Origin: Flavobacterium sp. JAS
GTDB taxonomy: Bacteria; Bacteroidota; Bacteroidia; Flavobacteriales; Flavobacteriaceae
Direction of reading: 5' to 3'
Length of the DNA: 64,000 nt
Assembly: GCF_020991455.1 (NCBI RefSeq)
Contig: NZ_JAJMOX010000016.1
Location: 46,646-110,645, forward strand
Numbering within the stretch: the first letter of the stretch is position 1; every line of letters starts with the position of its first letter. A program made the position numbers and the translations under genes. Shown here in pieces: positions 28,795 to 37,759 of this stretch. The notes beneath the pieces are model-generated. The model saw only the letters and a list, made by a program, of their open reading frames with translations, was not told the DNA's origin and searched no databases.

Positions 28795-28979
28795 TTAATT
28801 TTTTCTTTTGTTTATAATCAGTTGTTCTTTACCAGAAACTTTTTTTCTTAAATTGTGTCGTAAAAACATTAATCCGAATTCTAATAATACTTTTTGGAGT
28901 CTTTTTATGAAAGTCGTCTAAATCCATTGTGGTGTTTGAATAGAGTGAACACTGATTCTACATTGGCGGTGCGTTCTTT
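28795..28979 (-). pseudogene. C-terminal remnant of a DDE transposase (IS1182/IS5-like)
   Basis: The minus strand encodes RTANVESVFTLFKHHNGFRR, then after a frame change RLQKVLLEFGLMFLRHNLRKK before a stop. This is the usual tail of IS1182-like DDE transposases (NVE..F...K...GFRR...GL.KV..E..L....HNLRK). The remnant breaks off exactly at a CTTTT microsatellite. Confidence 0.65.
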
Positions 28980-29037
28980 TCTTTTCTTTTCTTTTCTTTT
29001 CTTTTCTTTTCTTTTCTTTTCTTTTCTTTTCTTTTCT
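28976..29037 (+). repeat. Pentanucleotide microsatellite (CTTTT)12
   Basis: Twelve uninterrupted CTTTT units from 28976 to 29035, plus CT. The units lie at the edge of the transposase remnant. Slippage can change copy number, but no intact gene spans them. Confidence 0.95.
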
Positions 29038-29246
29038 GGATTCCCGTTTCAGTTAGCAAATTCTCTGGATATGTAAATAGAAACTGCACATTAGGTAAGT
29101 CATAGTTTTATGATTACAAGAGTATCCAATAACACCAAGTTAAGCTATTTTTATAATTTGCAAACAATTTTTATATCACATGATGTTAGTTAAAATAATA
29201 AATGTTTAAAATATAGAATATTAAAGTCCTATTTCGATTAAATTTT
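29038..29246. other. Non-coding spacer
   Basis: About 210 AT-rich bases between the microsatellite and a broken sulfatase. No gene or clear regulatory element seen. Confidence 0.5.
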
Positions 29247-30755
29247 TTATATTTTATTCTTTGGAAACTCAGGAATAGCTCCCGTTCTGCACCTAAGTTC
29301 AGTTTGTTCTGGATCCTCCCCAAGTTCTTTTAGTAATGTAGTATTGAGTATTTTTATTCTGTTTATATTTTTATTATTATTAGCTAAATTATTTAAGGTC
29401 TGTTTTTAAATTGTATAATTCAATTTCAGGCCCATGATCTTTATCTGCTCGTGTATGGTAAACATATTTCCAATCCCCTTTTCTAATCATTGCAATTCCA
29501 GAGGGAATATAACCTGTATAATATTCACCAATAGACATGGATAAGACGGTTCGTCTAAGCATTGAAGCATTGAATTTCCATCCCAATTGTCCGGTGTTTT
29601 AGCTCCTGCTATATCCAAGCTATAGTTTGAACTAAATCAACGGAACCTTATGCTTTAACGTTTTACCCACCTTTCCAGCTATTTGCCCAACTTATGATTA
29701 AAGGGACTTTAGCTGAAGAATCATATAAAGAATTTTTCCACCAAAGACTATGTTCTCCTAAGTTTTCTCCATGGCCTGAAGTGTAAATAATTACTGTATC
29801 ATCTGAGAAAGATGCATACTTTTATCACTTTTAATAATTCGCCTCCTTTTTGATCTCCCCATTCTACACGTGCATAATATGAATTTCTTACTTGCTTTAC
29901 AATTTCATCTGGTACATTTTCGAATTTACGTATGTTACGGAGGTGTTTATAATTGAGTGGTAAATTCTCTACATAACCTTTAGGTACTTCTGGCATTGGA
30001 ATTTTTCCCTTGTATTTATTAATCAATTCCCTTGTTGCTTGAAGTGGATAATGTGGTGTGATAAAACCTACTATTAAAAAAAAGGTTTATCGTGGGTAAA
30101 ACGTTGCTTAATAAATGACATTGTATCATCGCAACGTTCCACATCTACAAAAGTCTCCATATCTTCGTCTGATGCCCCAATGAATGAAAATTCATCTCCT
30201 AATCCATTAAAATTGTCTTCAAAGAAATCTTTGAAATCCTTTTTCTTGGTTTAAAAGGAACCATATTTTTTTTCCTTCGTTAGGAGAAATGATTCCTCTT
30301 GCTTCAGTGTAATTGGACAAACCGTAATTATTTCCGTTATATTTCATATCACCAACTAAAATGGCATCATAACCGTTTGGCAAAGAGTTCTTGGAAGAGA
30401 AGGAAACCATTAGGACATCCAATTGTATTATTCCATACATTATGATAAGAGACATATTTACCAAAAGTTAACGTCTGTCTTGCTAGGACACAAATTGGAG
30501 AACTTGTGTAATGATTGTCAATTAAGAAACCACTTTCAGCCAAATTATCTAGATTGGGAGTATCGCCCTATGGATCTCCAGCACAGCCAAGAATTCCTGC
30601 ATTTTGTTCATCACTAATTATCATAATGATATTAGGCTTCTTACTTTTTGGTTTTGAATTTAGTTTTTGATAGGGAGTGTTATTAAAACTCATTAAGTGC
30701 TGCATAGTTACAATGCCTAAAATAAGGGTGAATTTATATTTAAATAATTTTTCAT
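29247..30755 (-). pseudogene. Broken S1-family sulfatase
   Basis: From the ATG at 30755 the minus strand has an early stop in the leader. It then reads NIIMIISDEQNAGILGCAGDP, a stop, GDTPNLDNLAESGFLIDNHYT, and an active-site region CVLARQTLTFGKYVSYHNVW. The expected C-x-P-x-R is changed to C-V-L-A-R, losing the proline needed for formylglycine formation. Further frameshifts follow, and pieces up to the C-terminus are recognisable (GYIPSGIAMIRKGDWKYVYH, ELYNLKTDL, KELGEDPEQTELRCR). It follows two GH29 genes in the same direction and was probably part of their operon before it decayed. Confidence 0.88.
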
Positions 30756-30798
30756 TTTAAACAAGTTTTAAATATTCATTTGAACGGTAATTATGCTA

Positions 30799-32343
30799 CT
30801 ATTTAAGTATAATCTTAAACACCACAGCTAGATTATTCATTTCTATATCAGGAATAGTAATGTATAAGCAGGAATCGGTTTCTTCTACTTTGGCATCAAC
30901 ATTTGTTTGAAGTTCGATTACTTTTTGTATTTTACTTCCTAGAGGATATCTGTGTGGTGCAATTTCTCTAATTTTTATACGCTTTCCAACTTCAGGTTTA
31001 CCAAGCATAATTAAATATACTGATTTACCATCTTTTGATTGGGTAAAACGATAGTCATTAGAAGTGTATACATTGGTGGTAGACATTCCTCCGTGGTTTC
31101 CAGTTGAGCTTCCCGTTGGTCCACCGCCATGTATAAGCCAAGGCCTGGTGTTATATATAGCTTCTCCATTACCCTTTAACCACATGCCCATTTCTTCTAA
31201 TACTTTTTCTTGATCATTTGGAATGGATCCATCTGCTCTTGGTGAGGCATTTAGTAATAAAACACCATTTTTACTTACAATATCTATTAAAGAATGCAGA
31301 ACCATTGATGTTGGTTTAATTTTGAGGTCATCGGTATAAGACCATGAACCAAAAGACATAGTATCATCTGTCATCCATGCAGGTTTATAAATTTCCGTAT
31401 GCCCACCTTTTTCAATATCGTGAATTCCTACATCAATTGGTAAATCATACTGTTTATAAACTATACCAACTTCTTGTTTTGTATCTAAGGCATGGTTAAA
31501 GTAATATGCACAAAACTTTTGACGATATTGCTCTGGAATAAGATTTAACCAAGAATCAAAGTAAACAATATCTGGAGAATAGCTGTTAACAACTTCTTTT
31601 AGTTTTTCTAACCAGTACTCATCGAATTCAGCTTCATTAAGATTACCATATAGTAAGCGCAATTTAGGGTCGTTTGAAGATGTATGCCACTCTTTGTTAT
31701 AAATAAAATGGCTATCATATCCTCCTCCATTGTCAGGCATAGCATTGCGTTGCATATTGCGTTCATGATGAAAACTTGTAAAAAATTTCAATCCTTGTTT
31801 TGTTATTTCATCTTTAAGTTCTTTGGTAATATCTCTTTTAGGTCCCATATCTTTCGAATTCCACGGATTTACTTTAGAAGCCCACATTGAAAAACCGTCA
31901 TGATGTTCAGCAACTGGCCCTCCAAATTTTGCTCCAGCTGTTTTTATTAATTCAGCCCATTTAACTGCGTTGAATTTTTCAGCTTTAAACATAGGAATAA
32001 AATTATGGTATCCAAATTCAGATTGATCTCCAAAATTTTCTTTATGGTATTTAAAAGCGGGATCAGTTTTGTCATACATACTTCTAGGATACCATTCGGA
32101 GAATTTTTCCGGAACCGTAAATACTCCCCATGTGAAATATATGCCAAATTTGGCATCATACAACCATTCTGGCATAGATTTGTGTTTGGAAAGAGATTCC
32201 CAGTTTTCAGTATAGCTATTACTTTTTTGAGAAGCTTCTTTAACGTCTTTTCGTGTTTCTTTATGTATTGAGCAACTAAATGAAGAAGCTAAGATGATGA
32301 TTGATGTAGTAAATAATATTTTTCTTTTAACTTTTAATACCAT
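30799..32343 (-). CDS. GH29 alpha-L-fucosidase (copy 1), lipoprotein
   Basis: A 514-residue protein with lipoprotein signal (IIILASSFSCSIHKE; Cys about residue 24). The GH29 barrel has PEWLYDAKFGIYFTWG, GPVAEHHDGFSMW, PKRDITKEL and the nucleophile region SPDIVYFDSWLN with D263. LIDIVSKNGVLLLNASPRADG is also diagnostic, and a C-terminal beta-sandwich ends the protein. GH29 retaining enzymes remove alpha-L-fucose from glycan ends; family members differ in linkage, and those accepting branched substrates cannot be told apart here. It lies 12 bases after the second GH29 gene on the minus strand, so they are co-transcribed. Confidence 0.92.
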   Translation of the reverse strand: MVLKVKRKILFTTSIIILASSFSCSIHKETRKDVKEASQKSNSYTENWESLSKHKSMPEWLYDAKFGIYFTWGVFTVPEKFSEWYPRSMYDKTDPAFKYHKENFGDQSEFGYHNFIPMFKAEKFNAVKWAELIKTAGAKFGGPVAEHHDGFSMWASKVNPWNSKDMGPKRDITKELKDEITKQGLKFFTSFHHERNMQRNAMPDNGGGYDSHFIYNKEWHTSSNDPKLRLLYGNLNEAEFDEYWLEKLKEVVNSYSPDIVYFDSWLNLIPEQYRQKFCAYYFNHALDTKQEVGIVYKQYDLPIDVGIHDIEKGGHTEIYKPAWMTDDTMSFGSWSYTDDLKIKPTSMVLHSLIDIVSKNGVLLLNASPRADGSIPNDQEKVLEEMGMWLKGNGEAIYNTRPWLIHGGGPTGSSTGNHGGMSTTNVYTSNDYRFTQSKDGKSVYLIMLGKPEVGKRIKIREIAPHRYPLGSKIQKVIELQTNVDAKVEETDSCLYITIPDIEMNNLAVVFKIILK

Positions 32344-32355
32344 GCTATTATAATT

Positions 32356-33885
32356 TTATTTTAATGTTACTGCCCATGTAAAGGCATGTTTTCCTGTTGG
32401 TTTTGTGTTTTTGGTGTTAATTTCTAGCCCTGATTTAGATTGGTTCCATAGTATTTTTTGATTGGAAGCTAGTAATCTAACTGCTTTTATATCTTTATTC
32501 AAATATTTTGATTCGGTTCCCATAGATTTAATAATTAACTTCCCTTTCGGCCAACCCAAAGCATGAACGTATAGAGTTTTACCATCCTTAGATTGTGTAA
32601 ACCTCAAATCTTTACTAGTGAAGATTTTTGCTTCTTTAGATGTATTTCCCATATCCTCAGCAAGGCCTCTACCTTGGTCGTACAAATTAGGTCCTTCTCC
32701 ATGAATAACCCATGGTCTTGTAGCATAGATGCCTTCACCATTTGCTTTTAGAAAATCACCAATAGCATAGAATATCTTTTTTTGATCATCTGGAATTGTT
32801 CCGTCAGATTTAGGACTAGCGTTTAAAAGTAAGATACCATTCTTGCTAACAATATCAATTAGTTCATGAATAAATTCATGTTCTGGTTTCAATTTAATTC
32901 CCTCTACCCAACTCCAAGAATATGTGGATAAAGCATCATCAGTTTGCCATAATTTAGGGGTAGTTTTTTCTTGTTTGCCTCGTTCAACATCTAGCACAGC
33001 AACACCTTCAGGAAGATCATTGTTTTTACGAGTTATTATGACATCTTTTTCCCATTCCTTTTCTTTGTTGTAGTAATATGAAGCCATTTTTAATTTATAA
33101 GCATCAGGAATATCTTTTAATTCAAAATCAAACCAAATTTGATCTGGCTTATAATTATTGACAACTTCTTTAATTTTTTCAAACCATATTTTATATGAAA
33201 GTTGTGGATTTAATTGACCATATAAATCTGCATATTCTGGATTTCCAGTATCTAAACTGTCTTGTTTGGTAAAATATAAACCACTAGCGTTATAGGAATG
33301 GTGGAAACTAGTAATTACTTTCATATTACGTTTTCTTATGGCTATTACTAACTCCCCCACAATATCTCTTTTTGGCCCCATTTCTTTTGCATTCCATCTA
33401 TTTATTTTACTGTCCCACATAGAAAAACCATCATGGTGTTCAGCTACTGGACCTGCAAACTTTGCCCCAGCTCTTTGGTAAATGTCAGCCCATTCATCAG
33501 CATTAAAATTTTTACAAGTAAATAACGGGATAAAATCTTTATAGCCAAAATTTTTCATAGAACCATATTTCTTCCAATGGTGATCTTTTACACGTTGATA
33601 TTTGTCCTTTGCATAAGAATACATTTTCCTGGGGTACCATTCATTTTCATAAGCAGGAACCGTATAAGGCCCTAGATGAGCATATATTCCAAATTTAGCA
33701 TCTTTATACCACTCTGGGATATTTTGTGTAGATAAAGACTGCCAATTTGATTCAAAGTTTTTGAAATGTAATTTGGAAGTATTGATTTTTTTAGTTTCTT
33801 TTTTTTGTCCATAGTTGTAGGAAGTAAATAGCAATAAAAAAATGGACATAATTTTAAAATATGGTTTCATTTTGGTGTTTTTCAT
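32356..33885 (-). CDS. GH29 alpha-L-fucosidase (copy 2)
   Basis: A 509-residue paralogue with signal peptide FLLLFTSYNYGQ. It has PEWYKDAKFGIYAHLGPYTVP, GPVAEHHDGFSMWDSK, and the nucleophile D253 in KPDQIWFDFELKD. It ends with a beta-sandwich that carries FTSKDLRFTQSKDGKTLYV. Position 70 is HLG where copies 1 and 3 have TWG or HWG, hinting at a different substrate pocket. It is first in a minus-strand operon and divergent from the SusC gene, with which it shares a 669-base control region. Confidence 0.92.
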   Translation of the reverse strand: MKNTKMKPYFKIMSIFLLLFTSYNYGQKKETKKINTSKLHFKNFESNWQSLSTQNIPEWYKDAKFGIYAHLGPYTVPAYENEWYPRKMYSYAKDKYQRVKDHHWKKYGSMKNFGYKDFIPLFTCKNFNADEWADIYQRAGAKFAGPVAEHHDGFSMWDSKINRWNAKEMGPKRDIVGELVIAIRKRNMKVITSFHHSYNASGLYFTKQDSLDTGNPEYADLYGQLNPQLSYKIWFEKIKEVVNNYKPDQIWFDFELKDIPDAYKLKMASYYYNKEKEWEKDVIITRKNNDLPEGVAVLDVERGKQEKTTPKLWQTDDALSTYSWSWVEGIKLKPEHEFIHELIDIVSKNGILLLNASPKSDGTIPDDQKKIFYAIGDFLKANGEGIYATRPWVIHGEGPNLYDQGRGLAEDMGNTSKEAKIFTSKDLRFTQSKDGKTLYVHALGWPKGKLIIKSMGTESKYLNKDIKAVRLLASNQKILWNQSKSGLEINTKNTKPTGKHAFTWAVTLK

Positions 33886-34254
33886 AATTGTAAATATGTG
33901 TGTTCAGATAATTAATTGTGTTTCTTTACGTTTAAAAAAATAAGATAATTGAAACTGTTTTTATAAGAATTTACAGGTAAAATATTATTTAGAATTGTTG
34001 CTGTTTTACAAAGTTTTAATTTGAAAAAACCAGAAAAAATTAAATCGACTATTATCAAATTCTAACCTCTGTTCAATTATATAAAATAGGATAAGATTGA
34101 TAAATTGATTGTTTAGAATCTCTTTAGTTTTTTTGTTAAAATTATAGTGAAGTTTGTTGTTTTTTCAATCTAAATGATACAAATTAACAAGCTATTTGTT
34201 TCAATTAATTGATTTGATTATTGCTTTGTTTCAGCTAGTTTAAGTGAAAACACG

Positions 34255-34285
34255 ATGTTACAAATAACTCTTTAATAAGTAACAT
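34255..34285. promoter_or_regulatory. Inverted ATGTTAC pair upstream of SusC, candidate HTCS site
   Basis: ATGTTAC at 34255-34261 and its reverse complement GTAACAT at 34279-34285 form a dyad with centres 24 bases apart, 270-300 bases before SusC. The same motif is repeated before the HTCS gene. Recognition by the HTCS is inferred. Confidence 0.4.
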
Positions 34286-34433
34286 TTAAACCTTTATAAA
34301 AGAATTTTAGATCAATAAATTTACAGTATTGAAATAAGTTGTTAAGATTTTTTTTTTGCTACTTTTTTAAGAACTTTTTTATGAATATGATTTTAAATCA
34401 TGTAAATTAATATTGTTGAGTAATTTGGAAAAA

Positions 34434-34522
34434 CCGGTCAATTTGACCACCTAATTCCGGAGTAAATTGACCACCCGTTCCGGAGCAAACTGACCACCTA
34501 ATTCCGGAGCAAATTAAACACC
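34434..34522 (+). repeat. Four CCGGAGYAAAYTGACCACC-type tandem repeats
   Basis: Units start with CCGG at 34434, 34457, 34480 and 34504 and read CCGGAGCAAATTGACCACC with small changes; the first and last are degenerate. Repeats of this kind resemble the multiple terminal repeats of IS21-type elements in Bacteroidota. They end 32 bases before the SusC start and replace any normal leader, so they could be the remaining end of a lost IS. Confidence 0.75.
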
Positions 34523-34554
34523 AATTAAATATTAACCAAAAACTAACCAAAAAA

Positions 34555-37500
34555 ATGAATAGTCAAAAAATAAGATGTTTAAAACTCTTTTGCATAATTT
34601 TTATTATGTGTTCTGGGTTTACAATAATGGCTCAAGAACTAGTTTGTACTGGGCAAGTTGTTGATAGTGAAAAATTTCCGTTGCCTGGTACTACGGTTTC
34701 AGAAAAAGGAACTACTAATGCTACTATCACTGACATTGATGGAAAATTTAAAATAACAATTAAAAATGGTGATTTAGCAGTTTTGAAATTTACTCATATG
34801 GGGATGGCTCCTGTAGGAATTAAATTAAATGGACAAAAAGTATTGAATGTTACAATGAAGGTATCTTCTGATAATGCTTTAGATGAAGTTGTTGTTGTAG
34901 GTTATGGTAAAGTTAAAAGAAAAGATGTAACCGGAGCAATTGGGTCAGTAAGCGGGGAAGAAATTAGTCAGGTTCCCGTAACTAACGTAATTGAGGCTTT
35001 AAAAGGAAGGATTGCTGGTTTAGTTGTATCCAGTTCTTCTGGGGCTCAGGATTCAGAAATATCTGTGCGGATTCGTGGTGGTATTTCAATAACTCAAGAT
35101 AATTCCCCTCTTTATATAGTAGATGGGTTTCCTATGGAGAATGGTTTTGTTGGGATCAATCCTAACGATGTAAAAAGTGTAGATGTTCTAAAGGATGCAT
35201 CTGCAACTGCAATTTATGGTTCGAGAGGTGCTAATGGAGTTATTATAATTACAACTAAAGAAGGAACTGTAGGTATTGGTACTATTACTTACGATACTTA
35301 TATTGGTGTAAAAAAAATATCAAATAGAACTCCGGTGCTTTCTCCTTTAGAATTTGTATTGTACGACTATGAGAAGTCATTAGGCGGTGCTGATTGGTTG
35401 GAAGTATATGGTCCAATAGAAGATTTACAAAAAAATTATGCTGGTAGAAAAGGTGTCAACTGGCAGGATCTACTTTATGATGGGAAGACTGCGATTAATC
35501 AAATGCAAAGAATAGGTTTTAGTGGGGGGTCAAAAGAAAATAAGTATTTTATATCTTATACTTATAATAATGATGGAAATATTGTACCTGATAGTGGTTA
35601 TAGCACGCACTCAATTCGTCTTAACTCAAGTCAAAAAATAAGTGAAAAACTAACTATTGGAACAAATATTACTTTTTTCTCTGATAAGTTAAGGGGTGTT
35701 GGTCCTTTTAATGAAACAGGTAAAGCGTTAAATCAATTAATTCAATTTAGACCAACAGCCGGAATAAACTATTCAGATGAAGATCTTATATTAAATGATA
35801 TTGATCCTATTAATGATATTGGCGAAAGTGTTGAACTAAATCCTTTGGCAGATGTTAAAACTAATATTCGTAATAGAGCAAAGAAAAATTATAGTTTTGG
35901 CTTTAATCTAAATTATGTTTTAAATAATAATTTCTCTTATACATTTAATTTTGGATTTAGTGGTAAGCAAACTGAATCGAGTACATTTTTCACATCTCGA
36001 TCTGCACAAGCAAAGTTAAGTAATGGCCCATATGGAAGTCTAAGTCTTAGTACAGATGATAATTATTTTGGAAACCAAACACTTACTTACAAAAAAACAA
36101 TAGGAAAAGAGCATAGTTTGGATATACTTATTGGACAAGAAATAAGAGTTGAAAAGAGTAAGTTATTAAGTGTTTCAGCTGGAGGTTTTCCAGATGATAA
36201 TTTTGGTGTAGACTATTTTAATTTGGCTACAATTCCTAATTTACCAACAAGTGGAAAGTTCTCTAATAAATTAATTTCTTTCTTTGGGAGAGCAAATTAT
36301 AAGTTTTCTAATAAATATATATTGACTGCAACCATGCGTGCGGATGGGTCTACTAAATTTGGAGCTAATAATAAATGGGGATATTTTCCATCTGTTGCTG
36401 TTGCATGGCTGGCTGGAAATGAAAAATTTATTGATAATTTAAATGTTTTCTCGGATTTAAAATTCCGCTTATCCTATGGGGCTTCTGGAAATAATAGAAT
36501 TGATAATTATCGTTCATTGTCTTTATATAGCGCTGGATGGACACCAATCGATAATGGAGTAAACGCAAGTTTTAGTCCTTCATTAGCAAATCCAGGTCTA
36601 AAATGGGAAACAAACTTATCAACAAATCTTGGGATGGACGTTAGTTTTTTTAAAAATAGACTAAATGCAACATTCGATTTATATAATATAGTTACCAAAG
36701 ACCTACTTCTTGAGACAAGAATACCTTTAAGTTCTGGTTATGAAACAGCGTTAAAAAATGTTGGGTCAACTCAAAGTCGCGGATTGGAAATTGGAATACA
36801 AAGTTTCAATATTAAGAATAAAAACTTTACTTGGACAACCAATTTTAATATTGCCTTTAATAAAACTAAAATTTTAGAATTAGCGAACTCTGACCGATGG
36901 GAAATTTCGTCTGGTTCTGGGGGTAATGGAACAGGTACGGATTTTATCATAGAAAAAGGAGGTAGTGTTGGTAAAATGTGGGGTCTTCAATATGATGGTC
37001 TTTATACTACTGATGATTTTGCATGGGATGGAGTTAATTCTAAATGGGTTTTGAATGATGGAATACCAGTTAGTAAATTTTATGTACCACAACCAGGAGT
37101 GACAAAGTATAAAGATATAAGTGGTGCTAATGGTCTGCCTGATGGGAAAATAGACGAGTTAGATAAAACTTTTATAGGGAATGCTAATCCTGATTTCACA
37201 GGAGGTCTAATGAATACATTTACATATAAAAATTGGGATTTGTCATTTTTTTGGGAGTTTAAATATGGGGGTGATGTTTATAATGCTAATTTATACCAAC
37301 TTATTCGCAATACTAGAAATAAAAGTACTACAAAAGATGTATTTGATAAGCAGTATAGAATTGTAGATTTTCAGGGAAATAATCTTTTAGATACGGGAAA
37401 TATAGATGCACTAAAAGCTATTAATGCAAATGCTAAATTGCCTTCACAAAGAGCATCATCTGTTCCTTTTGATAGTTATATGGTAGAGGATGGGTCTTAC

Positions 37501-37737
37501 GCCCGTTTAGGTCAATTGACATTAGGATATAGGTTTAGCAAAGAAGTACTGAAACAATTAAAACTAAATCAATTTAGGCTGTATGCAACAGTATATAATC
37601 CTTTGACAATTACAAAATATTCCGGTTATGATCCTGAAGTAAGTATGAATAGCAATGGAGGTATAACTCCAGGAATTGATAGAGGTAGTCACCCACGATC
37701 AGAGTCATATGTGTTTGGGTTAAGTGTATCCTTTTAA
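34555..37737 (+). CDS. SusC/RagA-family TonB-dependent transporter
   Basis: A 1060-residue outer-membrane protein. It has signal peptide IIFIMCSGFTIMAQ, a carboxypeptidase-regulatory-like domain (GQVVDSEKFPLPGTTV, ITDIDGKFKI) and the SusC motif DEVVVVGYGKVKRKDVTGA. The plug has VRIRGGISITQDNSPLYIVDG and ATAIYGSRGANGVIIITTK, and a 22-strand-type barrel ends in SVSF. Length is normal. It is followed by SusD 22 bases later, forming the core import complex of this PUL. It is likely induced by the HTCS at 12 kb. The gene is strongly AT-rich compared with the downstream GH89 and lyase genes. Confidence 0.96.
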   Translation: MNSQKIRCLKLFCIIFIMCSGFTIMAQELVCTGQVVDSEKFPLPGTTVSEKGTTNATITDIDGKFKITIKNGDLAVLKFTHMGMAPVGIKLNGQKVLNVTMKVSSDNALDEVVVVGYGKVKRKDVTGAIGSVSGEEISQVPVTNVIEALKGRIAGLVVSSSSGAQDSEISVRIRGGISITQDNSPLYIVDGFPMENGFVGINPNDVKSVDVLKDASATAIYGSRGANGVIIITTKEGTVGIGTITYDTYIGVKKISNRTPVLSPLEFVLYDYEKSLGGADWLEVYGPIEDLQKNYAGRKGVNWQDLLYDGKTAINQMQRIGFSGGSKENKYFISYTYNNDGNIVPDSGYSTHSIRLNSSQKISEKLTIGTNITFFSDKLRGVGPFNETGKALNQLIQFRPTAGINYSDEDLILNDIDPINDIGESVELNPLADVKTNIRNRAKKNYSFGFNLNYVLNNNFSYTFNFGFSGKQTESSTFFTSRSAQAKLSNGPYGSLSLSTDDNYFGNQTLTYKKTIGKEHSLDILIGQEIRVEKSKLLSVSAGGFPDDNFGVDYFNLATIPNLPTSGKFSNKLISFFGRANYKFSNKYILTATMRADGSTKFGANNKWGYFPSVAVAWLAGNEKFIDNLNVFSDLKFRLSYGASGNNRIDNYRSLSLYSAGWTPIDNGVNASFSPSLANPGLKWETNLSTNLGMDVSFFKNRLNATFDLYNIVTKDLLLETRIPLSSGYETALKNVGSTQSRGLEIGIQSFNIKNKNFTWTTNFNIAFNKTKILELANSDRWEISSGSGGNGTGTDFIIEKGGSVGKMWGLQYDGLYTTDDFAWDGVNSKWVLNDGIPVSKFYVPQPGVTKYKDISGANGLPDGKIDELDKTFIGNANPDFTGGLMNTFTYKNWDLSFFWEFKYGGDVYNANLYQLIRNTRNKSTTKDVFDKQYRIVDFQGNNLLDTGNIDALKAINANAKLPSQRASSVPFDSYMVEDGSYARLGQLTLGYRFSKEVLKQLKLNQFRLYATVYNPLTITKYSGYDPEVSMNSNGGITPGIDRGSHPRSESYVFGLSVSF

Positions 37738-37759
37738 TTAACGTTTTAATATTTGAATT

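Larger units (their letters stand above)
33886..34554. promoter_or_regulatory. Divergent regulatory region between GH29 operon and SusC
   Basis: A 669-base AT-rich region that drives the main SusC operon and the GH29 operon. It contains an inverted pair of ATGTTAC (34255-34261 and 34279-34285) and four imperfect 23-base repeats next to the SusC start (34434-34522), both described separately. I see no clear TAnnTTTG element. Confidence 0.6.

Noticed and set aside
28976..29035. Phase-variation switch
   Set aside because: The repeat is long and perfect, but no intact gene or promoter spans it, so there is nothing to switch.
28894..29076. A 60-codon open frame containing repeated FLFFS
   Set aside because: It is only the translation of the CTTTT microsatellite and flanking remnant.
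34434..34522. CRISPR array
   Set aside because: The units are head-to-tail without spacers of constant length and no cas gene is present.
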